From NCBI RefSeq assembly GCF_918797505.1, contig NC_092802.1, forward strand, positions 22,713,883 through 22,777,882: a stretch of DNA of 64,000 nucleotides. Reading direction: 5' to 3'. Positions within the stretch are counted from its first letter, which is position 1. Each line of letters begins with the position of its first letter. The notes below the pieces were generated by a model. The model was not told where the DNA came from, did not search any database, and saw nothing but the letters and a program-made list of their open reading frames with translations. The position numbers and the translations under genes were made by a program. Below, one piece after another: positions 43,811-55,692 of the stretch. The stretch is from Bemisia tabaci (Eukaryota > Arthropoda > Insecta > Hemiptera > Aleyrodidae).

Positions 43811-44124
43811 GAGCTGATGACAGTTTTGAGATTTCCCATCTAGTCTGTGAATAATGTGATACATAAGTTAGGGTAGAACGTGCTCATGGTGGTTATAGAG
43901 TAAAAATTTCTCACCAAGCAGACAACATTTGGTAGGAGGCAGCTGCTTGCTGAAGCATGCGCTTAATTTGAAAAGTCATCTCGTGCTAAAGAGAATCAAA
44001 AGTAGGCACGTATGTCACTTCCGAAAGGAGCCAAACATAATGGCTCCTTCTCGATAAATGTGGACCACTGTGCTTGCACCAACACGTATACAAATGAAAT
44101 CCAGCCACAAAGGGAGTTTTTAAA
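43811..44124. other. Unassigned sequence
   Basis: Nothing recognised. Confidence 0.38.
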
Positions 44125-44690
44125 AATAACATGTACATACAAACCCTTCAATAGAGCTCTTACGTTACATGTGTGGGGGATTTGCGATTTAAGTACTTTT
44201 TCTTGCATAAAATATCGTGAAGAACACGATGGTGCGACTGACTTGCTCTGAAATAAGCTCCAAAGTTCAAAAAAAGCTTTCAAAGCTGAGGCCGTAATGG
44301 AGGGGATATCCCACGCTATCCTGAGGTCCACCTCAATTTCTAGCCAGTATGGAGAGTTCTTCATGTAAGGATAGGGAGCAAATACATTAGCAGGGTTGCC
44401 GTGTTTTCAGTTTTAGAGCTCCTAAACAAAGTGGTAACCCTGTGAATGTATTTACTCCCTAGCTTTGCTTGGTGGACTCACAGGATTCCGTAGGATATCC
44501 CCTCCTGTAAAGCCTCAACTTTGAGAACTTTTTTTGAGCTTTGGAGTTCGTTTCAGGGTGGAAACCAGTGGCGGCATCGTGTTTCTCGTTGGAAGCAATA
44601 CTCAAATTGCAAATTCCTGCGACATATGCACGAGGTCTATTGAGTTTATATAAACGCGATCTTCTCAAAACTTTTTCAAAGATTCATCCC
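44125..44690. mobile_element. Large foldback element
   Basis: Arms of about 220-250 bp: CAAAGTTCAAAAAAAGCTTT pairs with a GAACTTTTTTTGAGCTTTG-like arm, and AGGGAGCAAATACATTAGC with GTGAATGTATTTACTCCCT, around a centre near 44400. Similarity is imperfect, so an old insertion. Outer ends are not sharply defined. Confidence 0.7.
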
Positions 44691-46504
44691 CTCAAGTGCG
44701 ATCCCCTCAAGTCTACTTCTAGTGCGCTTTCATTTTCTGGATCAATCCGAAATTTGAACCAATTTAGTAAGAGAGGTTAATTTCTCACTTTTCAGATACA
44801 ATTTTAAATTCTGCATGAGTCTACCGTGCAGTTAAGAGGTGGATTAGTTTTAGCCGATCAGCTCCTCTTTTTCACCCATCCTCATGTATTCTAATAAATA
44901 AAGCCAAACAGGCACCACCTAGCACCCGTTTGTTTCGTGGCAGATCAGCAAAATAACACAGGAAATGTGTCATTCAATAATGTTTCTAGTTTCACTAAGC
45001 TCTTCCGAATTTCTTCCAAATTATGCATATGCAGTTTTGTTGTTAGCCAAAATGTTTATCCGGATCTGGGTGTTTCCTTGGAAAATTTCAAACCACCTAG
45101 TGCGACACGCTCACAAAAAACAAAAATCTACCGTGCAGGTGTGCGATTATATTTTTAGTGAAGAAACATTTATTGCGATCTCCGATCCTGTGTACTCGAT
45201 TTTTGGAACTTAACACTTTGTGAAATCAAAACTGCTGTACCCATGCACCTCATATTTTCGGGTTAAGTTCTCAACAGTATAAGCAAAAGAATTCTGTAAA
45301 AACATTGTCCCAAGGTACACAAGTTTTTCTGCTATGATACATCGTTTCTGAAAAATGTAAAATGGCGTTTACGACGTTTTTGCGTTGTGCGGCAGTGTAG
45401 TCATCCATTTTATTCACACCGCGAGTCTAACGAATCGCTAAAAAGTCCGCCGGCCCGGACAAAGGATGAAACCGAGTTAATTAGATATATAAAATTACTT
45501 AAACCAAGTTCGCGCGAACTTACAACGATAGGAGGTAAATTATTTTCAGCGGACCAAGTTTTTAGCGCCGTTCGTTTTCGCGGTGAAATATCGCCGGGCA
45601 ATCAATTATGCGCGGGGAAACAACGTAACACCGCAACTTAATCAACAGCTTTCCCGGCTCCGGGCTAGCTTCAAAAGTCAAAAACCGTTCGCGGGAGAAA
45701 AAAGAAGCGGCGCAACGCCTCGCTGTTTTGAAGTTTTCTATCTCTTTGATTTATAACTCGAAACAAGCAGAAAAGGGGAGGGGAAAGCAGCTGGAGGGGC
45801 GCGGGAGGAGAGGGGGGGGCGAATCGAGTTATTGCCTCCCCCGCCCCCTCCCCTATCCGGGAGGGTGCAGCCATTGAGGATACTCGAGGTTTAAGCTTGG
45901 CCTGGCTTGGCTTCAGCGTGACCTAGTTCCGTGTTTGATAAGCCCTTCCCGCTCGGCTACCAGCCCCCCCCCCCACCCCACCCCACCCCGCGCCGAATCT
46001 CGTATTTACATGCTATCGTTATTTTTATTACTATTATTCATTCTTTATAGTATCCATTTTTTAAGGCTGCTCCGCTTTAAGAGCCTCCGTCTGGAGCAGA
46101 GAGCGGGATGAGAGAGCGGCGGGGCGACGGATCGAAGGGGTGGTAAAAAATAAAGGGGGCTCATCCTCCGGCCGAGAGGAGGGGACGGGCTGGAAATATG
46201 GACGCCTTTTTAAAACTGTATTATCTGTCGTATGGGTCGTTTGGTGATGTTTAATTTGAAATATTTCTGCGTATCCGTCCGCCCAGTGTATGAAGCTAGC
46301 GGATCGGGAGGGGTGGGGGGGGGTAGGCGACAAAAAAGCAGGGGTGCCGTTTCAGTTGGATCCTGGGAGGGGGATAAAATACTTCATCTAGAGGAAGCAG
46401 AATTTTCTGTGGGGGAGAAAGGGGGGCAGAGTGCAGAGGTTCGACAATCCCTTAAAATTCGGTAACAGCAACCGAAATTGCCTAAAATATTGTTTCATTG
46501 CCCG
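44691..46504. other. Unassigned sequence with GC-rich and C-rich patches
   Basis: 45380-45660 is CpG-rich with an 84-codon frame lacking a domain. 45770-45830 is G-rich and 45965-45995 is C-rich. No repeat ends are recognised over 1.8 kb. Confidence 0.4.
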
Positions 46505-46915
46505 CACTGAAAAAAAATTCTAGGCGTTTTTACCAAGGTCCGTTGGTACCTTTACCATCTCACTTTTTTACCAAGTATTGGTAATTTTACCAAGACTGAC
46601 TGGTAAGCTTACCTAAAAACCGGTATTTTTACTGTTTTTTCAGGTAAGAATACCGCTTTTATTGGTAATCAATTTCCGGTAACTTTCCCATTTTATCTCG
46701 GTAATTCTACCACAGTCGATAAAAAATATTGGCGTTTTTACCAAGGTCCAGTAAAATTATCGAGAAAGTTCAATAATTTTACCGAGATTTGCGGTAAAAT
46801 TACCAACACCATAAATGGTAATTTTACCAAGAAAAAACTGGGATCAAATAGAACCCTGAATTCTTGGTAATTTTACCCTTTTCTTAGTAAATACACGGAT
46901 ATTTTTTTTTCAGTG
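46505..46915. mobile_element. Family D element
   Basis: Ends CACTGAAAAAAAATTC and TTTTTTTTTCAGTG, with the full set of GGTAATTTTACC units. Confidence 0.87.
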
Positions 46916-48582
46916 CAAATAGAATGGAGAGAAGATTACTTCACTCCTCCAGTTAGCTCTTCTGACAGTAGAGATATACGACATGAAACATGTATCATGA
47001 TGTTTTCTACGTTACTTATAAACCATAGGACACAAGTAGAATTCAAGCACTAGAAACTTTTTTTCTCTTTCAAAATTTTCCGCGTGAAAAACATTCAAAT
47101 CGAAAAATTTCAAAACCGATTCATCAAGAGGTATCAGTGGTACCAATTTCAATTCAAATTTGCGGAATCTACGGTCATACGAGCGAAAGAAATTAAAATC
47201 CATTCAAGCAAAATTAGCCACGAGGAATAAAGACACATTTGGCAAACTACCTGTCCGGTTTTATTGAACTTTTCCCATAGACCTATTTAACGGTACACAG
47301 GCAACTTTCAAGAACAAAGAACGCCTCCCTGGAAAACATTTTGTTTTGCCTTGAATCGCATCGAGGTAGATTAGCGCACAATTTGACTTAGGTGCTTGCA
47401 TCCTTAGGTTTTTTAAGACCTGAGGATGCAATCACTGTTAATGCAACGCTAAGACACTAAAATGTTCTCGAGTAACATTTTAATTTGTGGATAGTACACA
47501 TTTTATTTCATCATAAAAGGATTTTAGATGTTAAGATCTGGCCCTTTGCTGGAGTGTGGTTTAGTTTTCTTCACTCCTAAAAATGTGCCCGGAGAGGTTA
47601 AAAGTCATTTTTCGTGGCATTAATTGGAAGTAAAACATTAATTTATCTGTTCCCCTCAATTAAGAGTGAGACTGTAAGGGGAAAATACGAAGCCTTCACC
47701 AAGGTGCAGACACAATTTAAAAATAAATTCGGAAGGTACAGTCATCATGTAAAGTATTCATTTCGGAGGAAAGAAAATGAAGGAACATGCAAAGGTAAAA
47801 GGAGGGTGAAGTATAAGACCCTCACTTTCAAATAAACTTAACTCCTAAGAGGTACTCGGCATAAATTGAAGAAATCCGTCAAGTTTTATCAGTCATGACC
47901 GTTTTAATGAGACTTCCTTGGTGAACTTTTGCGTCTTCTATTTGCATCAGTTTTAATACATTGAACGTAACTTTTCTCGCTACCTTTAATGTCCTGCTTC
48001 CGTGCTTTCACAACTTATTTGGCTTACTAACGGTGAACGATTTCATTCGTTTGATGTTTTAATTGATTTTTTGGTTATGTAACTAAATTAATAATGTCGA
48101 AGGTTTGTCTTCGAGTAATGAGAAAGTCTGAAAACATTGGGCTGAAAGTTCATAATGAATCAGCACTGAACATTTTAAGAAATCAAACACCGTAATTGAC
48201 ATGTATCTTCATCAAAATTTAAATCAAAACACGATGATCTTCTATAGAAATTGAGTGTAAGAAAAAGATCAACATAGCCCTGTCTATCGATCCAAACTTT
48301 CTGCTTTTCGAAAAAACAAAAGCCACTTTCCATTAAATCGGCGTGTAAACTGATTTCAGTGTTCTATGCGATGGTATGCTTTTCGAACACCCAGACTTAT
48401 TTTAGAAATTTAAAATAGGTTGAAAGTATTTGTGTTTATGTTATGTATGTAATGTATTGTGTTAAATGTTTTCGTCAATTTTTGAACAAAAATTTAAATT
48501 GTATTCATTGTGTCATTTTGTTGGAAAAATCGTGGTGGATTTTTCATTCGTGGAGAGATCCATTTTAAGGGAAATTTTAACG

Positions 48583-48620
<38 letters not shown>

Positions 48621-49043
48621 GTGTGAGGGTGTGTGTGTCGCATTAGGTGGTTTTAAAATTTCCAACCAACAATTTTTTCATCCCTTGTGCTAGTTTGTAC
48701 TTTGAAAACATCTTCAAATCACCTTCCCAGGTTTCAAATTCTGATGGTATTGTATATTTTTAGTTCGACTAATCTTCTTTCAACAAAGGGAAGATTTCAT
48801 CGCCCTTCTCCTTGGGGGCGCGAGCGGTGAACAGCGATGAGGTTGCGATAAACTTGATTGCCTCGTATACATGGCAACGAACCGCAATTCAACACCTTCT
48901 GTTTCTCTTGTGGGTGTCAGAGTAAACTAACCAAGGATTAGGGTAAGACGGAGTTGCCAGACCCCCTTCAAGATCTATGAAAATAAAATACGCATCGGAG
49001 ATAGCAATGGTTAAATGTTTTGTTATATTATATTTCCTATAGA
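46916..49043. other. Unassigned AT-rich sequence with (T)35
   Basis: 2.1 kb without recognisable repeats except the T run at 48585-48619. AT-driven open frames only. Confidence 0.42.
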
Positions 49044-49100
49044 GGAAACTACGATGGACATTATTCTTTGAAACGTTCTATGAGTTTTCTCCCTCTCTCT

Positions 49101-49515
49101 CAATGAAAAAAAATTTTCGGCGTTTTTACCAAGGTCCGTTGGTGCCTTTACCATTTCACTTTTTTTTACCAATTATTGGTAATTTTACAAAGACAGACTG
49201 GTAAGCATACCTAAAAAGCGGTATTTTTACTATTTTTTTCAGGTAAGGATACCACTTTTATTGATAATCAATTCCCGGTAACTTTGCCATTTTATCTCGG
49301 TAATTCTACCACAGTCGATAAAAAATATTGGCATTTTTACCAAGGTCCAGTAAAATTACTGAGAAAGTTCAATAATATTACCGAGATTTCTCGTCAAAAT
49401 TACCAATTCCATAAATGGTAATTTTACCAAGAAAAAACTGGGATCAAATAGAACCCTAAATTCTTGGTAATTTTACCCTTTTCCTCGTAAATACACCAAG
49501 ATTTTTTTTTCAGTG
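49101..49515. mobile_element. Family D element between about 50-bp direct repeats
   Basis: Ends CAATGAAAAAAAATTTTC and TTTTTTTTTCAGTG. The flanks at 49044-49095 and 49522-49573 are the same sequence (starting GGAAACTACGATGGACATTA and ending GAGTTTTCTCCC) with two T/C differences. Such a long flanking repeat is far outside normal target duplication size. Confidence 0.87.
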
Positions 49516-49573
49516 TAAAGGGGAAACTACGATGGACATTATTCCTTGAAACGCTCTATGAGTTTTCTCCCTC

Positions 49574-50490
49574 CCTCAAGGAGCAAATTGTAAAATAGCG
49601 ACGTTCGTTAATTTTTTCCGTGAAAAAATATTAATTAAACTGCAAGGTCATGAATCTGTGAAAAGAGCGCAATAAGTTATAAAAACGATATTTTTCTAGT
49701 AAAATTTTTTATGTCATACCAATATGGGTAATGTTTTGCAGCGGGCAAGATAAATTGAATCGGAAATTAATTTCTATATAATTTTGTCGCGCAATTTCTA
49801 CGTCGTTAAAACCAGTGGAATGTTGTCATCTGCTGGCAACATCTTTAGCACACATCAAACATTCTTGCATCAATCAAGAACTTGCACATTTTGTTGTCTC
49901 TCAGACAAAGAACCAATTAAGGTTGCATGATTGACTCAGCCAAAAACCTGAGTAAAGAAAAATTCATTAGACCTCGTTTCAATAAGAGGATGATTTGCGT
50001 TTAAGCGCTCTGTCAACACAACCGAGAAGACAGAGCAAACAGTCCGTTTCGCGTGCTGCAAAATCGTCCTGAGTCCTATTGGTTACGGATTTAACATGAA
50101 TAACCAGAAAGTCATCATGAACCAGAAAGTGCACTCTGCCTACTTTTGAAACTTTTCGAGATTTTTTCCTGGATTCTAAAGAACCTATTAACAAAATTTC
50201 AAATCAGCATAATATTTCGTTTTCTGTTAAAAAAATAAAACTTCAGGACAAATTCAGGAACTTTTAATATAGTTGGACCGACCACGATTAAAGCTGTAAA
50301 ATAATTAGTGTTAAGGGAGACGTGAACCTTGACCCATGGATTGTATTCGATACATCGAACAGGTAAGATTGTACCGATATAGTTCAACATGTAAACACAG
50401 CTTCAAAAGTCAACTGAGCAAGCTGAGAGAACGAGTTTTGTTTTGGTAAATGTTATATTTTTATGAGTGCAAAATGGTAATGATAGGTAA
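49574..50490. other. Unassigned AT-rich sequence
   Basis: No gene recognised; the minus frame of 71 codons (49979-50194) has no domain. Confidence 0.4.
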
Positions 50491-50555
50491 AATTGTTAGG
50501 AATTTTCTCAGTCTCAGCTTTTCTAACTTAAATCATACATTTTTGCTTGAGGTTA

Positions 50556-50825
50556 GCCGGCCAGATTGGCCTGGCACGTCTGACTCTAGACCAATAGGTC
50601 CCAGGTTCGAATCCCGGTGATGGCGAAAAATTTTCACGGAACTGACGAGTGAATCTGCAGAAACAGATTCTACTCGACCTTAATCCCTGAAAATTTGAAA
50701 GCCGGAGCATAGATGTGGAAAAATCACCCTGATGTCTACTGACAATATTTATTGACGGCTGTAGATTCCTAAACTGGAATATAAGCAAATAAACTGCAAA
50801 AATAAATTTAAAAAAAAAAAAAAAA
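50556..50825 (+). mobile_element. tRNA-derived SINE, intact, with target duplication
   Basis: Perfect B box GGTTCGAATCC (50604-50614); the A-box region GATTGGCCTGGCACG is shortened. Body through CCTTAATCCCTGAAAATTTG to an A16 tail (50810-50825). TTGAGGTTA flanks it (50547-50555 and 50826-50834), and the related sequence at 16026-16125 is the site without the SINE. Confidence 0.9.
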
Positions 50826-50834
50826 TTGAGGTTA

Positions 50835-52093
50835 TGTTCTGTTGTTTTGACCCAAACGATACATTGAACCTGTAACGATACAGTTCATTGAAAAACTCGA
50901 AGATTGACGTCTCCAGAAAAAAATATTGCATTGTAAAACCTATTGAAAACACTTAGTTCAGTGCTCGATTAACTCAATTTGACCTTCTTTTTTTGTGAGT
51001 AGAAAGTGTAAGTCCACGATGTACTCGAAATTATTTTTTTTTTTTTTTCATGCGGTATATAGTTCAGACTTTTTGGATATTTCCATTGTATTCTACAGGC
51101 AGTTAAAAATATGTACGCTAGAAAAAACTGTGTGCGGATTAATCAATTAAATCAAAGGGACGCATGGAGTATGTAAGTTCTATGAACGTAGTTCCTTTAG
51201 ATTTCATTCAAATAGTTCTTTTAAGCCTAAATATGTCCTATTTTGATTAAAACTTTTGCTCTCTGATACTTAATTCCGTGCACTGTCTAGTGGTCCATTT
51301 TTGTGACAAGCCGACAGCCCTGTGAAAATGTAGGAAGAGGTAGATAATTGAGTTTTTAATTCCCTCGTAAAAGATACCTTTTAGAGCTTCCTCAAATTGA
51401 GGCGTTTTTCATTTCCGTTGAAGCTCAAAGTCCCAGGGAGTCCCATTCTCTCTCCTTTTTTTAAACCGAATCAGGAGGGCACAAGTCCCTTCGAAGAGGT
51501 AAAATGTGTGGGCTTTGGGCTTAAATGAAGGATTTCAGCGAGCCCCGAGGAGCCTCAAGTTTTGAAAGTAGCTTAAAAACTTTCTCTCGATGACTTGGAT
51601 AGCTGCAAAACTTTAAGTTTTTAATTAAACTGATGCTCATTTTTCAACGTCAACATGGTAAACGCAAAAAATAAAAACAGGAATAAAACAGCGCATCGTT
51701 TTTGTGCTATATTTAAACTTAATTAGAACACTGAAGAATGTAAACCACTCCATGTATATACCTCTCTGACTGCCCAAATTTTCATTTTTGTCATAGTTCG
51801 TCCTAAATATACGCAACGGTTTATACTATTTTTTCGGCTACTCAAGCCGTTCTCGTTAATTTGTTTTAAAAAAGCCGAGGTTTTTCAACATTACCAATGC
51901 GATGAAATTGCGAAGTTACCTGTGTCAAAATGAAAATGTTCCTCTTCATCACAGCTAGTTCTAAAATCTACAAGGTCAATTTTTAAGATTTTTGCGTTTG
52001 TCGTTAGGTGAAACAACCTAATATTACCAATTTGGCATTTTGATGAGAAAGTCTACAACATCCCATTTTTAGATACGTGCTCTCGGAGTTCAG
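50835..52093. other. Unassigned sequence with a family H end fragment
   Basis: 51255-51297 ends in GCACTGTCTAGTGGTCCA, the right terminus of family H; its left end is missing. The rest is AT-rich with nothing recognised. Confidence 0.45.
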
Positions 52094-52101
52094 CCATCCT
52101 C

Positions 52102-52265
52102 CAGTGGCGTGGCATGAATCGATATATATCGATATTTCCCCATTTGAAGCTATGGTAAAGAATCGATTAATAAGGTGTTCGCTGCGTACATCCTGTTTAT
52201 CGATCCGTTTCCATAGGTTTAAATGGCATAACAATCGATACATCGCAATTTACGCCACGGCACTG
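52102..52265. mobile_element. Family F hAT-like MITE with perfect 8-bp duplication
   Basis: Ends CAGTGGCGTGGCATGAATC and CGCCACGGCACTG. Both flanks are CCATCCTC (52094-52101 and 52266-52273). This is the clearest copy for classing the family as hAT-derived. Confidence 0.88.
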
Positions 52266-52273
52266 CCATCCTC

Positions 52274-52418
52274 CCGTCGACGCCACGTGTCGATGGCTAT
52301 AAATATAAAAAATGCATATCTCAATTACAACTTTCAAAAACTCAAAGTATGCTTTAATTTACGCCCTTCAAAGAATCAAATCTACTCTACCTAATCAAAC
52401 TGATTCTTTACGATTAAA

Positions 52419-52454
<36 letters not shown>

Positions 52455-53774
52455 TAATGAGTGAAGAAAATTAACAGAAAATTTCAGCAGGAATCATTAA
52501 GAGATTCTCCTTCACACGCGAGAAACATGAATTACTTACGACTTACATAACGACGTCGCGATCTGAGACACGCATTTTTCGACTCCAGCCATCGACACAT
52601 ATAACATTTATTTCAGAATTCAGATTACTCTTGTATTTTTGTGTCTGGTTTATTGTAAGCCTTTCAAAATTCGAGAAAGTTTGCTACTCCATACGAAACT
52701 CTTAAATGAAGCATGTAGATACTTCTGAAAATGTGCTCTGCTATCCGAATTTGCAATGCTAATAAATCATTTGCATATGCTCTGGGGCTGTTTTCCCCGC
52801 CCTGGAAGATACATGTTCAATGTTTTCTCCCCGTGGGTCGGTCTTTTCGCCCATGTTATTTTATTTTTCTTCAACAAAGCAAACATGAAACAATAACTTT
52901 TGAAGTTGTAGTACGTACTCATGTCAAAATGAACAACATTTTTAATCGTTGTCAAATTCTTGATGTCCCATACTTGTTCGCTGATGAGCTTTATCGTTTA
53001 CCCCAAGTCAGTGTTATACCCATCAGACTCCGTTCTTGTCAACAAAATTGTATTGATGTTTAGAGGTACGTTTTATTACAATGTGCATCGGCAAACCAAA
53101 TTTTTCGAAAAAAATAAATAGTGTAATGTTTATTATTACGTAGAATCAAAGTTTACTATTAACTTCCCTGCAAAATATTAATAAGACACCGAAAAGGTAT
53201 CACATCTCCCAGAGATGACGAAAATACCCGATTTAGCAATTCTAGAATCGATGAGAACGTGATGCAAACGTTTGGTTGTGACGCAATTTTCAAATCTAAT
53301 GATCTGTTTTTTCTTCTTCATTTTTTTTTTCGAAGTGACAAATTGCACATTTCATCAGGAAATCGGACATTTTTCTCTAAAATTGCGCGTTCATCTGTGA
53401 GCTGAACCATATATATGCTGTTTTAGAACTGTGAAAAACCTCGGAATCTCCGTAATTTTAAAGTTGGAACGTTGAGAGCCGCAAAAATAATTTTTTCCAT
53501 CACTCGACTGTCAAAACGAGCCCGATAAAGTATGTTGACCAAAGCTTTATGCCACACAATCGAATTAATAACATATTGAGGAGGCACTAATGAACAAAAA
53601 TGCGTCTCCGTCTAATCTGAAGCCTTAAAATGACTACAACGACATCTAAATTTTTTGTGTTATTTAGCCACGTAAATGTCATTTCCAAAGAATCAAGTTG
53701 GGATTTTTAAAATAAATAATCTATATGTATCTTTTAATCCGTTTGTGCGATCATATCGCATTTTGACGATCGCC
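52274..53774. other. Unassigned AT-rich sequence with (T)33
   Basis: T run at 52421-52453. A plus frame of 110 codons (52731-53063) has no recognisable domain and an AT-driven composition. Confidence 0.4.
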
Positions 53775-54009
53775 GCACGGTGGATCGAGTCAATCAGAGA
53801 CGTCGGACATGAAATTTTTGGATGGAACTGCAAATTTTGATGTATATTTCGTCACACTTCAAATTTTAAGAGGTGCTACTAGAAGAAAATTTCGCGAGGA
53901 AACCAATTGAACCATTTTTAGAACCTCAAAATTTGGTATAAACGGAGTTATGAGCGTTTGAAGTTTCCAAATTTTGTCCGGCCTCTCCTACTGACTCGAT
54001 CCACTGTGC
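53775..54009. mobile_element. Family B MITE
   Basis: Complete: GCACGGTGGATCGAGTCAAT to GACTCGATCCACTGTGC. Confidence 0.88.
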
Positions 54010-54316
54010 GACGGTGCGTTTAAAGCTCATTATCAATCAAACAAACCCGCTGAGACGCTTTTCCAAATTAGTGCTCTGAGAAACGAGTAGAAAAACTACT
54101 TACAGCACCACGGATACAAATTGCTTTTTCATTTTAAAGACCCCCATCGTGTGGGCACAGTGCAACCCAATCGAAGCACAAACAAGCTGAGGGGATTATC
54201 TGTGACTCGGAATTCACCACTCAGGAGATCAAAGGGCGGGACGTGCTATCGATGATCTTTTTGTTTGTTCGCAATTTCGGAATTTAAGAAGAGCTCAAAC
54301 AGATAAAAAACCGCCA
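54010..54316. other. Unassigned spacer
   Basis: Nothing recognised. Confidence 0.38.
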
Positions 54317-54542
54317 CACTGGAAAAATAACACATTGGATCTAGAGTCCAGACTCTAGAAAACATTGACAAGAAAAAATACTCTTGATTCTATCAGATTT
54401 AAGCTTAAATCAAAAGAAAATCCGCTCAAATTAAGAGGCTTGGTTCTTGATTTAAGCAAAACTCCGATTGAATCAAGAGTATTTTTTCTTGTCGATGTTT
54501 TTAAGAGTCTGGACACTAGATCCAATGTGTTTTTTTCCAGTG
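54317..54542. mobile_element. Family C foldback MITE
   Basis: Ends CACTGGAAAAATAACAC and GTGTTTTTTTCCAGTG; CA lies on both flanks, a possible 2-bp duplication. Both arms are intact. Confidence 0.85.
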
Positions 54543-55141
54543 CAGGCTGTAGAAGCGTGTTTTATGGGTCAAGAAAAGACTTTTTCTGTATATCATGATT
54601 CTCCGGTAGTACCCTCATTTAGAGATGGGCCTCATATATTTTTAAAAACTCATATCATTTTTAATTATAACGACCAAAACTCTGGTGTGGACCAAAATTC
54701 CTGAAAAGTGCCTTCCTCCCAAAACTTTCACCGCCAGATTGATAGCCTTAAAAATATCAAAATATTGAGTTACAGGGGGATTTCAGAGGGTTATTGTTCT
54801 GAAAATTCTCCCATCCTGGACCATCCGTGACCCCCTTAAATTTCCCCTGGCCCTAAAAAATCAATACTTTTAAGGCGACAGATGAATTCAGCGTTGAAAA
54901 CTATGGGTTGTAGCCATTTTTCATGAATTTCTGCCCATGATTGTCACTTTTATACATGGGTAAAATTTTACTTAGACCAACAGAACACGCTCCTGCATAA
55001 ATGCAGCATGCAATATGGCGAACCAATCCTAGGACACCGTGTACAACGATCCCAAGGAGTTCACAAACACATTTACCAGACTCATTGTAATCACTGACAG
55101 AAACACTGGCGGCTAAATTTCTTCGGGACTAGAGTCTACGA
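54543..55141. other. Unassigned sequence
   Basis: Mixed composition, no recognisable frame or repeat. Confidence 0.38.
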
Positions 55142-55409
55142 GCTGATTGTTGAAATGGATAGACAAAGCGATTGACAAAGAAGACATGAAGACTATGGAG
55201 CGATCATTGGTTGAAATAGGTGGTTCCTGTAGACCAAGGGAGAAAATGATCGACTAACTGTTGGGTCTCCGGTGGGTTGGCGCTAGTTAGTCAATTACCT
55301 ACCTCTTTTGCCCATTGCAACCACCTGCTTACACCGATAAGATTCCTCCATATCCTTTTTGTCTTCTTTATCTATCGCCTTGACCATCAATTTCAATAAT
55401 CGGCCCGCT
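55142..55409. mobile_element. Family I element
   Basis: GATTGTTGAAATGGATAGAC at left, TTTCAATAATCGGCCCGC at right, core CCGGTGGGTTGGCG. The left terminal bases are altered. Confidence 0.76.
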
Positions 55410-55686
55410 GCTTCACGCGAAGATCTATGCTTTCTGGGGCTCATGCGGTAATTAAGATAGGCCCTTGCGCCAGAGAAGCGACGAATGAGTCAATGGGAGA
55501 GGTCGGATAAGTTTCAACAGTGTGCTCTTTATCTATCGCTTTGTCATTCGATTTCAACGATCTGCCCGCTGGCACCGACTTTTATTCTTTGTCTTCGGTA
55601 TTTACCTCTAGGCCTAACCGAGCTTGATCCGGAGACACAAACCTGCGAGTCTTTTGTTTTCGGAGCGGAGAAAAGAGGAGGGTGAA
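55410..55686. other. Repeat fragments next to Shal exon 1
   Basis: A piece shared with 38981-39045 (CTTTCTGGGGCTCATGCGG), then a family B end (GAGTCAATGGGAGAGGTCGG) and a family I right end (ATCGCTTTGTCATTCGATTT). All are truncated. The insertions come within about 110 bp of the exon donor. Confidence 0.6.
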
Positions 55687-55692
55687 ACTTAC

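Larger units (their letters stand above)
7273..55692 (-). other. Shal: 48.4-kb Shal intron 1
   Basis: The donor GTAAGT (55692-55687) and the acceptor CTGCTTTCAG (ending 7273) join exon phases exactly (GG|G TAT). The intron divides the GYG codons of the selectivity filter and holds most of the transposons listed here. No other minus-strand exon matching a Kv4 protein was seen between them, and none is needed because the protein is continuous across the join. Confidence 0.93.
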
